DNA from: Bosea sp. ANAM02
GTDB taxonomy: Bacteria > Pseudomonadota > Alphaproteobacteria > Rhizobiales > Beijerinckiaceae
DNA: 64,000 nucleotides
Assembly (NCBI RefSeq): GCF_011764485.1
Contig: NZ_AP022848.1
Coordinates: 3,996,001 to 4,060,000 of the forward strand
Direction: 5' to 3'
Part shown: piece after piece, positions 19,841 to 27,824 of the stretch
Numbering within the stretch: the stretch's first letter is position 1
How the letters are laid out: the number at the start of each line of letters is the position of its first letter
Notes under the pieces: model-generated
Databases searched by the model: none
Seen by the model: the letters and a program-made list of their open reading frames with translations, nothing else
Told to the model about the DNA's origin: nothing
Translations under genes and position numbers: made by a program

Positions 19841-20974
19841 TCAGGCGACGTCGTCCCAGTGCGCGACCATGCTGCGGCCCTTGCCGGCGCGCTTGGCGCC
19901 GTAGAGCGCCTGATCGGCCGCGCGCGTCAGCATCTCGGCCGTCCAATGGGCGGAATCCCGCCCCGACCTGAGGGAAACCCCGACGCTTGCGCCGACGGTG
20001 ACGAGCTGGCCCATTAGCATGAACGGCGCCTTGACGACCGACACCGCCCGGTCGGCCACTTCGGAGAGCGCAACGGCATCCTCGACGCCGCGCACGATGA
20101 GGGCGAACTCGTCGCCGCCGAGCCGCGCCACGCTGTCCCCGGGCCGGACGACGCCCTTCAATCGCATCGCGACCTGCTTGAGCAGATCGTCGCCGGCATG
20201 ATGGCCGTAGCGATCGTTGATCAGCTTGAAGCCGTCGAGATCGAGCAGCAGGAGACCGAGCGCCTCGCCGCTCTCGCCGGCTTCGCCGAGCACACGGTCA
20301 AGTCCGCGGCGGTTGACGAGGCCGGTCAGGGGATCGTGGCTCGCGGCGAAGTCGAGCTCGCGCCGGACCATCAGCAATTCCTCGAACTGGCCGATGATGT
20401 GATCGGAGCTTTCGTAGATCGAATAGAGATAGACGAGCAGCAGCACGCTCAACGCCTGATAGAGCGGATCGCCGGACCTGAGGAAAGCAACGACCAGCGT
20501 GCCGATCGCGATGGTCGAGAGCACCGCGCAGATCCAGTAACGCAAGGTACGCAGATAGGACCCGGCGGTCAGCGCCATGGTCAGGCCGAGGCTGAGAACG
20601 AAGCCCTCGGCATGGTCGGCGGCCGCAGCCGTCAGGGTCAGCGCGGCAATGACGAGCGTGAAGGCGAAGGCGGTGTAGGCGTAGCCGGCTTCCCAGCGCC
20701 GCGCCTCGGCCAGCGTCAGCTTGCGCGCAGGGTTGCGGCGCTTGAAGCCGACGATGTTGGCGATGCGCGCCAGCGTCGTGACGACGCCTGCCCCGGTCAG
20801 CCACCAGAAGATCGTCTCGCCGGTCTGGACGGCCATGATGGCGGAGCCGACGATCAGCCCGGCCGCGATGCAGAGGATCTGCGGCAAGGCCGCGAAGAGA
20901 CGCGAGATGATCTCGATCTCGATTTCCGCGGGCAACTGCGCGGCGCGTTTGCGGGGCCTCATCAGCAGATGCAT
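19841..20974 (-). CDS. Membrane-bound diguanylate cyclase (GGDEF)
   Basis: It makes cyclic di-GMP from GTP. The first roughly 200 of 377 residues hold about five or six hydrophobic segments with short loops, a membrane sensor without a recognisable domain. The GGDEF domain begins near ELDFAASHDPLTGLVNRRG, and the catalytic motif RLGGDEFALI is intact. An inhibitory I-site RPGD lies exactly five residues upstream, so product inhibition is likely. There is no EAL domain. Confidence 0.93.
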   Translation of the reverse strand: MHLLMRPRKRAAQLPAEIEIEIISRLFAALPQILCIAAGLIVGSAIMAVQTGETIFWWLTGAGVVTTLARIANIVGFKRRNPARKLTLAEARRWEAGYAYTAFAFTLVIAALTLTAAAADHAEGFVLSLGLTMALTAGSYLRTLRYWICAVLSTIAIGTLVVAFLRSGDPLYQALSVLLLVYLYSIYESSDHIIGQFEELLMVRRELDFAASHDPLTGLVNRRGLDRVLGEAGESGEALGLLLLDLDGFKLINDRYGHHAGDDLLKQVAMRLKGVVRPGDSVARLGGDEFALIVRGVEDAVALSEVADRAVSVVKAPFMLMGQLVTVGASVGVSLRSGRDSAHWTAEMLTRAADQALYGAKRAGKGRSMVAHWDDVA

Positions 20975-21061
20975 GGCGCATGGCTCTACGCGCGAGGCTC
21001 TAAGAACCCGTCAGCCCGATCCCCGGCATTTTAGCGATCGCATCGCCGGCGGGCGAACCGC

Positions 21062-21087
21062 AAAAAGGGGCCGGCAAGGCCAGCCCC
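21062..21087 (-). terminator. Rho-independent terminator of the small secreted protein gene
   Basis: On the minus strand GGGGCTGGC, loop CTT, then GCCGGCCCC (one G-U pair) is followed at once by TTTTT. It lies 38 bp beyond the stop of the gene at 21125. Confidence 0.8.
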
Positions 21088-21124
21088 GTTCCAAGTTGCA
21101 GATGGGGAGGTCGGGCGCGGTTCG

Positions 21125-21397
21125 TCAGTTGCAACCGCAGCCGTGGCCGAGACCGCCGAGCAGGCCGCCGACGATGCCGTTCCGGCTGACGATCGCCTTC
21201 ACCGGGGCGGCGATGCCGACCTTGTTGCCGTTGGCGATGTTGTTGCCGCTGAGGACGCCGACATTGTTGAGCGCATTGATCTTGACCCCCGTCACCGGGA
21301 TGCCGATTCCGCCGAGAAGAGAACCGCCCCGACCGCCGGCCATGGCCGGGGAAACGGCGAAGGCCGCAACCGTAGCGAGAACAATCGCGTATTTCAT
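21125..21397 (-). CDS. Small secreted Gly/Asn-rich protein of unknown function
   Basis: The 90-residue product starts with a clear signal peptide (MKYAIVLATVAAFAVSPAMA), then GGRGGSLLGGIGIPVTGVKIN, a central Asn/Gly part (NNVGVLSGNNIANGN) and a Gly-rich tail ending GHGCGCN with two cysteines. ATG 21397 is preceded by GGGAGAA at good spacing; a longer frame upstream is AT-rich promoter sequence. I do not recognise the family. It has its own terminator and is divergent from the beta-barrel gene at 21656. Confidence 0.75.
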   Translation of the reverse strand: MKYAIVLATVAAFAVSPAMAGGRGGSLLGGIGIPVTGVKINALNNVGVLSGNNIANGNKVGIAAPVKAIVSRNGIVGGLLGGLGHGCGCN

Positions 21398-21655
21398 CTT
21401 GCTTCTCCCTGTCTTCGCCTCCGGAGCGGAAGCGATAAAACACGCATAGGTTGTAACAACCGACATAAACAACTCTATCTCAACATTAACCATACCAGGT
21501 AAAGTTAATCGACAGATCGAAGTATGTTTTCACCACATACGCGAATTGAACTCCAATACCTTGAAGAAAATTTTGAATATTAATTCAGCAATCTTCCCAG
21601 AATTTGCAAATTATTAACCAATATACTCCATGATACCGAAAGCATTGGTGAGATC
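21398..21655. promoter_or_regulatory. AT-rich intergenic region between divergent genes
   Basis: This 258-bp stretch is clearly AT-richer than the rest of the window, with runs such as AAGAAAATTTTGAATATTAA and GCAAATTATTAACCAATATA. It must hold the promoters of the small secreted gene and of the beta-barrel gene. No tandem repeat or gene is evident. The composition suggests acquired DNA or a nucleoid-protein target. Confidence 0.5.
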
Positions 21656-22832
21656 ATGGCGATATCGATGCGCAGCATCATCCTATCGATTCTGGCCCTT
21701 CATGCCTCATTCGCCTTCGCGACGGAGAAAGCTCCCGAGGAAAAGGAGAGTTCGGTCGCCGTGATCGGGCTTCGCGGCGGCTTCGACAGCAACCCGGCCG
21801 GCATCCAGGGGGCGAACGGCACGCCGGTCGTTACAACCTATGCGACCTGGGATTATCTCCACGGCACGCTGCAGAACGGCTATGGGCTCAACCTGTCGCT
21901 GGTCGAAACGCATTACGATCCGCGCGCGCTCGCCTCGGCCCGCGCCCATTCGCTTACGCTGAAGCACGGTGTCGGCCTCGGCGAGGCGACGGCGCTGCAA
22001 TCCTCGCTCTCGGCGGGCACCGAGCAGACCTGGTCACGCCGAAAAAGCAGCCTGGCCTGGCGCGAGCGCCTCGACCATGGCGTCGGCCCGTTCCGCCTCT
22101 TCGCCAGCGGGGAAGCGCGCATCACCGCGCTGAACGAGCGCAACGTCTTCAATCTCGGCGCTTTCCTGCCGCGCGACGAGAATTTCGGCACGCTGGGACT
22201 GACGACCGGCGCAGCCTGGCGCTCGGGCGAGACCGAGATCGGGCTCTCCTTCGGCGTCTCGCGCGTCCATTACATCGAGGGCGTCGACTATCTCGGCTTC
22301 CGACGCGACCATAACCGGCTGCAACCCAACCTGTTCTTCTCGACGGTGCTGGGCAATGCCGCGATCGAGGGCTCGCTGTCGCCGTTCCGGGCCTATTTCC
22401 CGGAAAAAGAATTCGATGCGGTCGAGAGCCTGCTCTACACCGCGAAGCTGCGCCTGCCCTATGAGCGCTTCACGCTCGATCTCGGCTCGACCCGCACGGT
22501 AGAGGACACCACCCTGCCCTTCTCGGTCATCAACCTGACGTGCGCACGAGGCGAAGCTGACGGCGCGGATCGACGACGACAACGCCGTCAGCGTCTCGGC
22601 CCGGCGCAAGACAGACGATTATGTCGGCCTCGATGCCCGCTCGGACCAGAAGGGCATCGGCCTCGACTACCAGCGCAGCCTGGGCAAGGGTTTCACCGCG
22701 ACCGTCTCCGGAGCCTGGCGCAAGACCAAGGAGACCGGGCTCACGCCCGTGACCTCGTTCAGCGTCATGCTCGGCCTGCAGAAGCAGATCGACCTCAGCC
22801 GCATCGGCAAGCCCGAGAAGAGCGGCGGATAG
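21656..22832 (+). pseudogene. Outer-membrane beta-barrel protein gene, frameshifted
   Basis: The product starts with a signal peptide (to about residue 22, FAFATEK) and continues as alternating strands typical of a BBP2-like outer-membrane barrel (VIGLRGGFDSNPAG, then TTYATWDYLHGTLQNGYGLNLSL). At about 22541 the frame breaks: the first frame turns into Arg-rich nonsense, while the frame offset by one base (from 22542) continues as barrel-like sequence (HEAKLTARIDDDNAVSVSA to SFSVMLGLQKQIDLS) and stops at TAG 22830-22832. One extra base near CTGACGTGCGC would explain it. The restored product would be about 391 residues. A sequencing error is possible. Confidence 0.75.
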
Positions 22833-22855
22833 AGCCTTGGCCTGGCAGCCCCCTT

Positions 22856-23064
22856 GTCATTCCGGAGCTTCGCACAGCGAAGAACCCGGAACCTATGGGC
22901 GCGACCTTACTTCAGTTCGTCATGCTCGCCCTTGTGGCGAGCATCCACGTCTTAAGTCCAGCTCTCAACCAGCAAAGACGTGGATGGTCGGGACAAGCCC
23001 GACCATGACGCAAAGGTCGTGTTCATGGGTTCCGGGTTCGCGCCTGCGGCGCGCCCCGAATGAC
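22856..23064. repeat. Nested palindromic repeats (one family inserted in another)
   Basis: The outer element runs from GTCATTCCGG (22856) to CCCCGAATGAC (23064), with arms AACCCGGAACC/GGTTCCGGGTT-like. Within it lies a second element, 22919-23010, from CGTCATGCTCG to CGACCATGACG, with inner arms CATCCACGTCTT and AAGACGTGGATG. The outer arms still match across the insert, consistent with one repeat having moved into another. Confidence 0.7.
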
Positions 23065-23078
23065 AAGCGTGATCGCGC

Positions 23079-24035
23079 TCAGAACCGGCGGCGGCTCTCC
23101 GTGCCCAGATAGCAGATGCCCTCGCCGGGCTTGGCCTTGGGATTGGGGAAGATGATGAAGCCGTCGCGCGGCATCGTCACGATCGTGCCGTCGGCACGGC
23201 GGGCGATCGGCGTGCCCTTGGCGACGCGGTCGCCGGTCTTCCAGTTGCCCTCGACGCGGTCGCCCTCGGCCTCGCAGATGACGAGATCGTCCATATGGAC
23301 GACGACCCGCTTCTCCGGGTCCGGCGGCGGCTCATCGGTCAGGCCGAGATGGGCGAGAACGTTGCGGATCGCCTTGTAGCCGACATCGACCGAAGCCGGG
23401 TCCTCGTGGCGGCCGCATTCGAGCGTCACGCCATAGCCGCCGGCGAAGCGCATGAACTCCGTCGTGCCGAAACCTTCGGTGACGGCGAGCCGCGGCAGGT
23501 TCAGCCGCTCGCGTGCCGCTATCAGCCGGACATAGATGTCGAGCCAGCCATGGATCATCAGGTCGACGCCGAGGCAGGCGGCGAAAGCAGCCTCGGCCAC
23601 ACCGTGCCGGAAGGGTTCGAGCGTGCCGCGATTGTCGTCCGGGCCGAAGAAGACGAAGGGCACGCCCTCCCCGGTGAAGGAATGGACGTCGAGCAGCATG
23701 TCGTGCTGGCGCAGGATGGCGGAGAGACGATTGCCGAGCCGATCCTCGTTGTCGACGGGTTGCGGCCGCTCGCGCAGGTCGCGGTTGAGGTTGCGGTCGC
23801 CCTCGCGGGTGTTCTGCCGGTAGGCCTTGGGATTGGCGACGGGCAGGAAGGTGACCTCGCCGCGCTGGATCACGACCCGCCCGCCGCGGCAATCCTCGAT
23901 GACGCGCGCGATGGCGTTCGGCCCGCAGGTCTCGTTGCCGTGGACGGCGCCGAAGACGAGGAGCTTCGGCCCAGCCTTCAGCCCGTGGAAACGAATGGTC
24001 TCGAGCGGCGGATCGATCGGGTCGGGCGCAGTCAT
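23079..24035 (-). CDS. Succinylglutamate desuccinylase/aspartoacylase family zinc hydrolase
   Basis: The 318-residue protein has the M14-like AstE/AspA fold, which cleaves N-acyl amino acids. The zinc ligands are in GAVHGNETCGPNAI (His and Glu) and DVHSFTGEG. NPKAYRQNTREGDRNLNRD is the substrate-arginine region, with VTLECGRHED later. The C-terminal part (about residues 240-318) is a small beta domain. It is the last gene of the 23-31 kb cluster, 11 bp after the permease gene, so it probably hydrolyses the imported compound. Confidence 0.88.
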   Translation of the reverse strand: MTAPDPIDPPLETIRFHGLKAGPKLLVFGAVHGNETCGPNAIARVIEDCRGGRVVIQRGEVTFLPVANPKAYRQNTREGDRNLNRDLRERPQPVDNEDRLGNRLSAILRQHDMLLDVHSFTGEGVPFVFFGPDDNRGTLEPFRHGVAEAAFAACLGVDLMIHGWLDIYVRLIAARERLNLPRLAVTEGFGTTEFMRFAGGYGVTLECGRHEDPASVDVGYKAIRNVLAHLGLTDEPPPDPEKRVVVHMDDLVICEAEGDRVEGNWKTGDRVAKGTPIARRADGTIVTMPRDGFIIFPNPKAKPGEGICYLGTESRRRF

Positions 24036-24046
24036 AAGCTTTATCT

Positions 24047-24868
24047 TCAGGCTTTTCGAAGCTGGGAATGCGGGTCGAGGATGTCGCGCAGGCCGTCACC
24101 CAGCAGGTTGAGCCCGAGCACGGTCATGAAGATGGCGAGACCCGGAAAGACCGAGATCCAGGGCGCGGTGGTGATCTGGTCGCGCGCGTCGGAGAGCATC
24201 GAGCCCCAGCTCGGGAAGGGCGGGCGGATGCCCAGCCCCAGGAAGGAGAGCGCGGCTTCCGCCAGCACGGCACCGCCCATGCCGAGCGTGCCGATGACGA
24301 TGATCGGGCCGGCGATATTCGGCAGGATCTGCAGCAGCATGATGCGCAGATTGCTGGAGCCGAAGGAGCGCGCCGCCTCGACATAGCCCTGCTGCTTGAT
24401 CGAGAGCGTCGCGGCCCGCGACAGCCGGCAGGTATAGGACCAGTTGGTCAGGCCGAGCGCGATCAGCAGGCTGGTCAGGCCGGGCTGAAGGATCGCCATG
24501 ATGGCGAGCGCGAAGATCAGCGAGGGGATCGACAGCATGAGATTGGTCAGCCCGTTGACGAAATCGTCCCACCAGCCGCCGAAATAGCCCGCCGACATAC
24601 CCAGCGCCACGCCGATCACCGTGTTGATCAACTGCGAGACGATGCCGACCGTCAGCGAGATACGCGCGCCGTAGAGCACGCGGCTGTAGATGTCGCGACC
24701 CTGCGCATCGGTGCCGAACCAGAATTCGGAGCCGGGCGGAACCTCGGCATTCATCAGGTTGGCATCCATCACGGGATCGGTATGCGCCAGCCAGGGCGCC
24801 AGCGTCCCGCCGATCACGACGGCAGCGAAGAGCGCGCCGCCGATCCACAGATTAGCCCGGAATTTCAT
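24047..24868 (-). CDS. Peptide-type ABC transporter permease (DppC-like)
   Basis: The 273-residue protein is the second inner-membrane subunit of a dipeptide/oligopeptide/nickel-type importer. It has an N-terminal membrane anchor, then WFGTDAQGRDIYSRVLYGARISL and the EAA loop VEAARSFGSSNLRIMLLQILPNIAGPI. It lies 9 bp after the DppB-like gene. Confidence 0.93.
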   Translation of the reverse strand: MKFRANLWIGGALFAAVVIGGTLAPWLAHTDPVMDANLMNAEVPPGSEFWFGTDAQGRDIYSRVLYGARISLTVGIVSQLINTVIGVALGMSAGYFGGWWDDFVNGLTNLMLSIPSLIFALAIMAILQPGLTSLLIALGLTNWSYTCRLSRAATLSIKQQGYVEAARSFGSSNLRIMLLQILPNIAGPIIVIGTLGMGGAVLAEAALSFLGLGIRPPFPSWGSMLSDARDQITTAPWISVFPGLAIFMTVLGLNLLGDGLRDILDPHSQLRKA

Positions 24869-24877
24869 GCCCCGCCC

Positions 24878-25813
24878 CTAGGTATATTTGATGCGCGGAT
24901 CGATCAGAGCGCAGAGCACGTCCACGATGATGTTCACGACGAGAAAGAAAAGCACCAGCAGCAGGATGCAGGCCTGGACGACGGGGATGTCGCGCAGCGA
25001 CACGCTGTCGACCAGAAGCGAACCGATGCCCGGCCAGGCGAAGAGCTTTTCGATTACGACCGCGCCGCCCATGATCGAGCCGAACTGCAGGCCGAGCGTC
25101 GTCAGCACGATGACCATGGCGTTGCGCGCCACGTGCCAGCGCATCACCCGGACCTCGCCGTTGCCCTTGGCGCGGGCGGTGCGGACGAAGTCGGCGTTCA
25201 TGACCTCCAGCACGGCGGCGCGCGTCGTGCGGGCGAGCAGCGCGAGCGGCGCCACGCCGAGCGCGACCGCCGGAAGCACGATATAGCGCGGATTGCCATC
25301 GCCATAGCCGAAGCTCGGAAACCAGCCGAGAACCAGGGCGAAGGCGTACATCAGCATCAGCCCGAGCCAGAACTGCGGCAGAGACAGGCCGGACACGGCG
25401 ACGAACATCGATTGCATGTCGAGCCAGCCACCCGGTCTCAAGGCCGCCAGGAAGCCGAGCGGGATGCCGAAGACGATGGCGAAGGCCATCGCGGCGATGG
25501 CGAGCTGGAGACTGGGCCAGATTCGCTCCGCCAGCGAATTGATCACCGGCTGGCGCGTGCGGAACGAGGTGCCGAGATCGAATGTCGCGAGCTTCATCGC
25601 ATAGTTCGCGAAGCGCACATGGACGGGATCGTCGAGGCCGAACTGCTTGTTCATGCGCGCGACCTGCTCGGCATCGACGACCGAACGGCCGTCCGCCATC
25701 TGGGTCGAGGCGAAATCGCCGGGGATGACGCTGAACATCACGAAGATGAGCCCGGCGACCGCAAGCAGGATCGGAATGGCCTGCAGCAGGCGGCGGACGA
25801 CATAGGGCAACAT
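24878..25813 (-). CDS. Peptide-type ABC transporter permease (DppB-like)
   Basis: The 311-residue membrane protein begins MLPYVVRRLLQAIPILLAVAG and has the cytoplasmic EAA loop (FVRTARAKGNGEVRVMRWHVARNA) and about six membrane spans, as in DppB/OppB. AGGAG precedes the ATG. It pairs with the DppC-like subunit downstream. No ATPase gene is present in this cluster. Confidence 0.93.
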   Translation of the reverse strand: MLPYVVRRLLQAIPILLAVAGLIFVMFSVIPGDFASTQMADGRSVVDAEQVARMNKQFGLDDPVHVRFANYAMKLATFDLGTSFRTRQPVINSLAERIWPSLQLAIAAMAFAIVFGIPLGFLAALRPGGWLDMQSMFVAVSGLSLPQFWLGLMLMYAFALVLGWFPSFGYGDGNPRYIVLPAVALGVAPLALLARTTRAAVLEVMNADFVRTARAKGNGEVRVMRWHVARNAMVIVLTTLGLQFGSIMGGAVVIEKLFAWPGIGSLLVDSVSLRDIPVVQACILLLVLFFLVVNIIVDVLCALIDPRIKYT

Positions 25814-25870
25814 GGTGAGCTCCTGATTGCAGCCGCCGAGGTGCCGCTATCGGAAAGATCATTGTCTGCC

Positions 25871-25970
25871 GTCATCCCGGACGGAGCGAAGCGCGGACCC
25901 GGAATCCATGCCGGAACGGTTCAGGCATGGATCCCGGATCAGCGCGGCTTCGCCGCTTGTCCGGGATGAC
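25871..25970. repeat. Palindromic intergenic repeat, GTCATCCCGGA family
   Basis: The 100-bp element has perfect 11-bp inverted ends, GTCATCCCGGA (25871-25881) and TCCGGGATGAC (25960-25970). Inner arms are ATCCATGCC and GGCATGGAT. It sits between the binding-protein and permease genes of a single transporter, where it could lower downstream expression. Confidence 0.8.
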
Positions 25971-26019
25971 CGGAGCGGTTCCGCCACCCGGACGGACAGC
26001 CGGGTGGCGTGGCTCGGCC

Positions 26020-27615
26020 TTACTTCGCCGCAGGCGAAGAGGCGTCGACCCAGAGATCCTCGTAACGCTGGAGCGCGAGCTCCGTCGCGTTCGCCTGGAG
26101 GCCGTGGAGCCAGGGCTGATAGGCCAGCACCGCCTTGTTGTAGTTGAAGAACCAGACCGGGGCCTCGTCCTGCAGCATGGCATTGGCCTTCTTCAGCAGC
26201 TCGAGCCGCTTGCCGGCATCCTTCTCGGCCGCCGCCTCGTCGAGCACCTTGTCGTAGGCCGGATTCTTGAAGGTGGTGTAGTTGCAGGAGGAGCGCGGCG
26301 TCGTCGAGTGGAAGCACTTCAGCGCCGTCAGCGGATCGGGGCCGGAGGTGTTCGACCAGATATAGGCCTGGAAGTCGCCCTTCGCGATGACGCCACCGAG
26401 CGCCGAGGTCTCGACCGGCTTGATTTTCACCTTGATGCCGACCTTGGCGAGCATCGGGATCGTCGCCTCGACGATCGGGATGCCCCAGCTCTCGTTCGGC
26501 GTCGCCGTCCACTCGAACTCGAAGCCATCGGGATAGCCGGCATCGGCCAGCAGCTTCTTGGCCTTCTCCGGATCATAGGCATAGGGCTTCGCGGCCTTGT
26601 CGAAGGCCGGCGAGGACAGCGGCAGCCAGCTCACCGCGCGGAACGCCTTGTCGCGAACCAGGCGCTTGATGATCAGGTCGCTGTCGATGGCATGGTTGAT
26701 CGCCTGGCGCACCCGCTTGTCGGAGAAGGGCTTGAACTCTGGGTTCATGCCCATGTTGCGGGTGAAGACCTCCGCGACCTCCAGGATACCCTTGGAGAGG
26801 TTCGGGTCCGCCTTGTAGGCGACGTACTGGGTCGCGCCCAGGATCGAGACGTCGATCTCCTTGTTGCGGAAGGCGACGTCGCGCGCAGCCGCCTCGCCCA
26901 TCGGCGAGATCACCAGCTTGTCGGCATAAGGCTTGCCGGGCTTGTAGTACTTCTCCCAGCGCTCGAAGACCATGCGCGAGCCGGGGACATGCTCGACGAA
27001 CTTGAACGGGCCGAGGCCGATCGGCTTATTGAAGAAGTCCGGCTCCTGCGCCTCCTTGGCCGGCAGGATCGCCGTGGTGGCGCCGAAGAAGAGGAACCCG
27101 ATATCGACCGGGTCGATCATCGTCATCTCGATGGTGAAGTCGTCGATCTTCTTGAGGCCGGAGATCGTCTTGGCCTCGCCCTTGCGGACTTCGGCACCGC
27201 CCTTGATGCGTGAGACGTGGCGCGCGCCCGGATAGTTCTTGGAGCCGTCGACCAGGCGATGGAAGGTCCAGATGACGTCGTCGGCCGTCATCTTGCGGCC
27301 ATTGTGGAAGAGCGCGTCGTCGCGCAGCTTCACCGTATGCGTCAAGCCGTCCGCCGAGGTGGTCACGCTCTTGACCAGTTCGGGCTCGGGCTTGCCGGCC
27401 TTGGAATCCCAGCGGAACAGCATGCCGTGCAGAGCATAGCCGTAGATCTCGTCCTGGATCTGGTTCGAGACATGGCTGTCATTGCTGACGAAGGAGGCAC
27501 CATAGGGCGCCGTGAAGCGGATCATTCCGCCGCGGCGCGGCTCCTGAGCCTGCGCCGAGATGGTAAAGGCCGCCAGCGTCAAAGCGGTGGCGAAGGCAAA
27601 TTTCTTCAACAACAC
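26020..27615 (-). CDS. Peptide-type ABC substrate-binding protein (SBP family 5)
   Basis: This is the periplasmic receptor for a peptide-like or opine-like ligand. The 531-residue precursor opens with a signal peptide (LLKKFAFATALTLAAFTISAQAQ, residues 2-24) followed by EPRRGGMIRFTAPYG; DALFHNGRKMTADDVIWTFHRL and the late PDGFEFEWTA region are typical of family 5. GTG 27615 has GGGAGGA 7 nt upstream. A perfect hairpin (CTCCGG, 5-nt loop, CCGGAG; 27641-27657) lies just upstream of the ribosome site. The 209-bp gap to the upstream gene suggests its own promoter. Confidence 0.92.
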   Translation of the reverse strand: MLLKKFAFATALTLAAFTISAQAQEPRRGGMIRFTAPYGASFVSNDSHVSNQIQDEIYGYALHGMLFRWDSKAGKPEPELVKSVTTSADGLTHTVKLRDDALFHNGRKMTADDVIWTFHRLVDGSKNYPGARHVSRIKGGAEVRKGEAKTISGLKKIDDFTIEMTMIDPVDIGFLFFGATTAILPAKEAQEPDFFNKPIGLGPFKFVEHVPGSRMVFERWEKYYKPGKPYADKLVISPMGEAAARDVAFRNKEIDVSILGATQYVAYKADPNLSKGILEVAEVFTRNMGMNPEFKPFSDKRVRQAINHAIDSDLIIKRLVRDKAFRAVSWLPLSSPAFDKAAKPYAYDPEKAKKLLADAGYPDGFEFEWTATPNESWGIPIVEATIPMLAKVGIKVKIKPVETSALGGVIAKGDFQAYIWSNTSGPDPLTALKCFHSTTPRSSCNYTTFKNPAYDKVLDEAAAEKDAGKRLELLKKANAMLQDEAPVWFFNYNKAVLAYQPWLHGLQANATELALQRYEDLWVDASSPAAK

Positions 27616-27824
27616 GATCAATCCTCCCGTTTTCCATCCACTCCGGTTAATCCGGAGTTGTTTGCTTCCAAGTGGAACCATAGCGGCTTTACCGCGCTTG
27701 TCTTCCCCCGCGCGGTCAAATTCGCCGAACAGCCCCGCGATTCACGGCGCACCAGCACTATTCGGGACTTTTTTTCGCATTTTCTTCACGCGAAACGGCC
27801 TTTTTCGCTCGAAGATGCTCACAC

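Noticed and set aside
22545..23008. Arg-rich C-terminal extension of the beta-barrel protein in its first frame
   Set aside because: The barrel-like sequence continues in the neighbouring frame, so this tail is out-of-frame translation that also runs into a repeat element.
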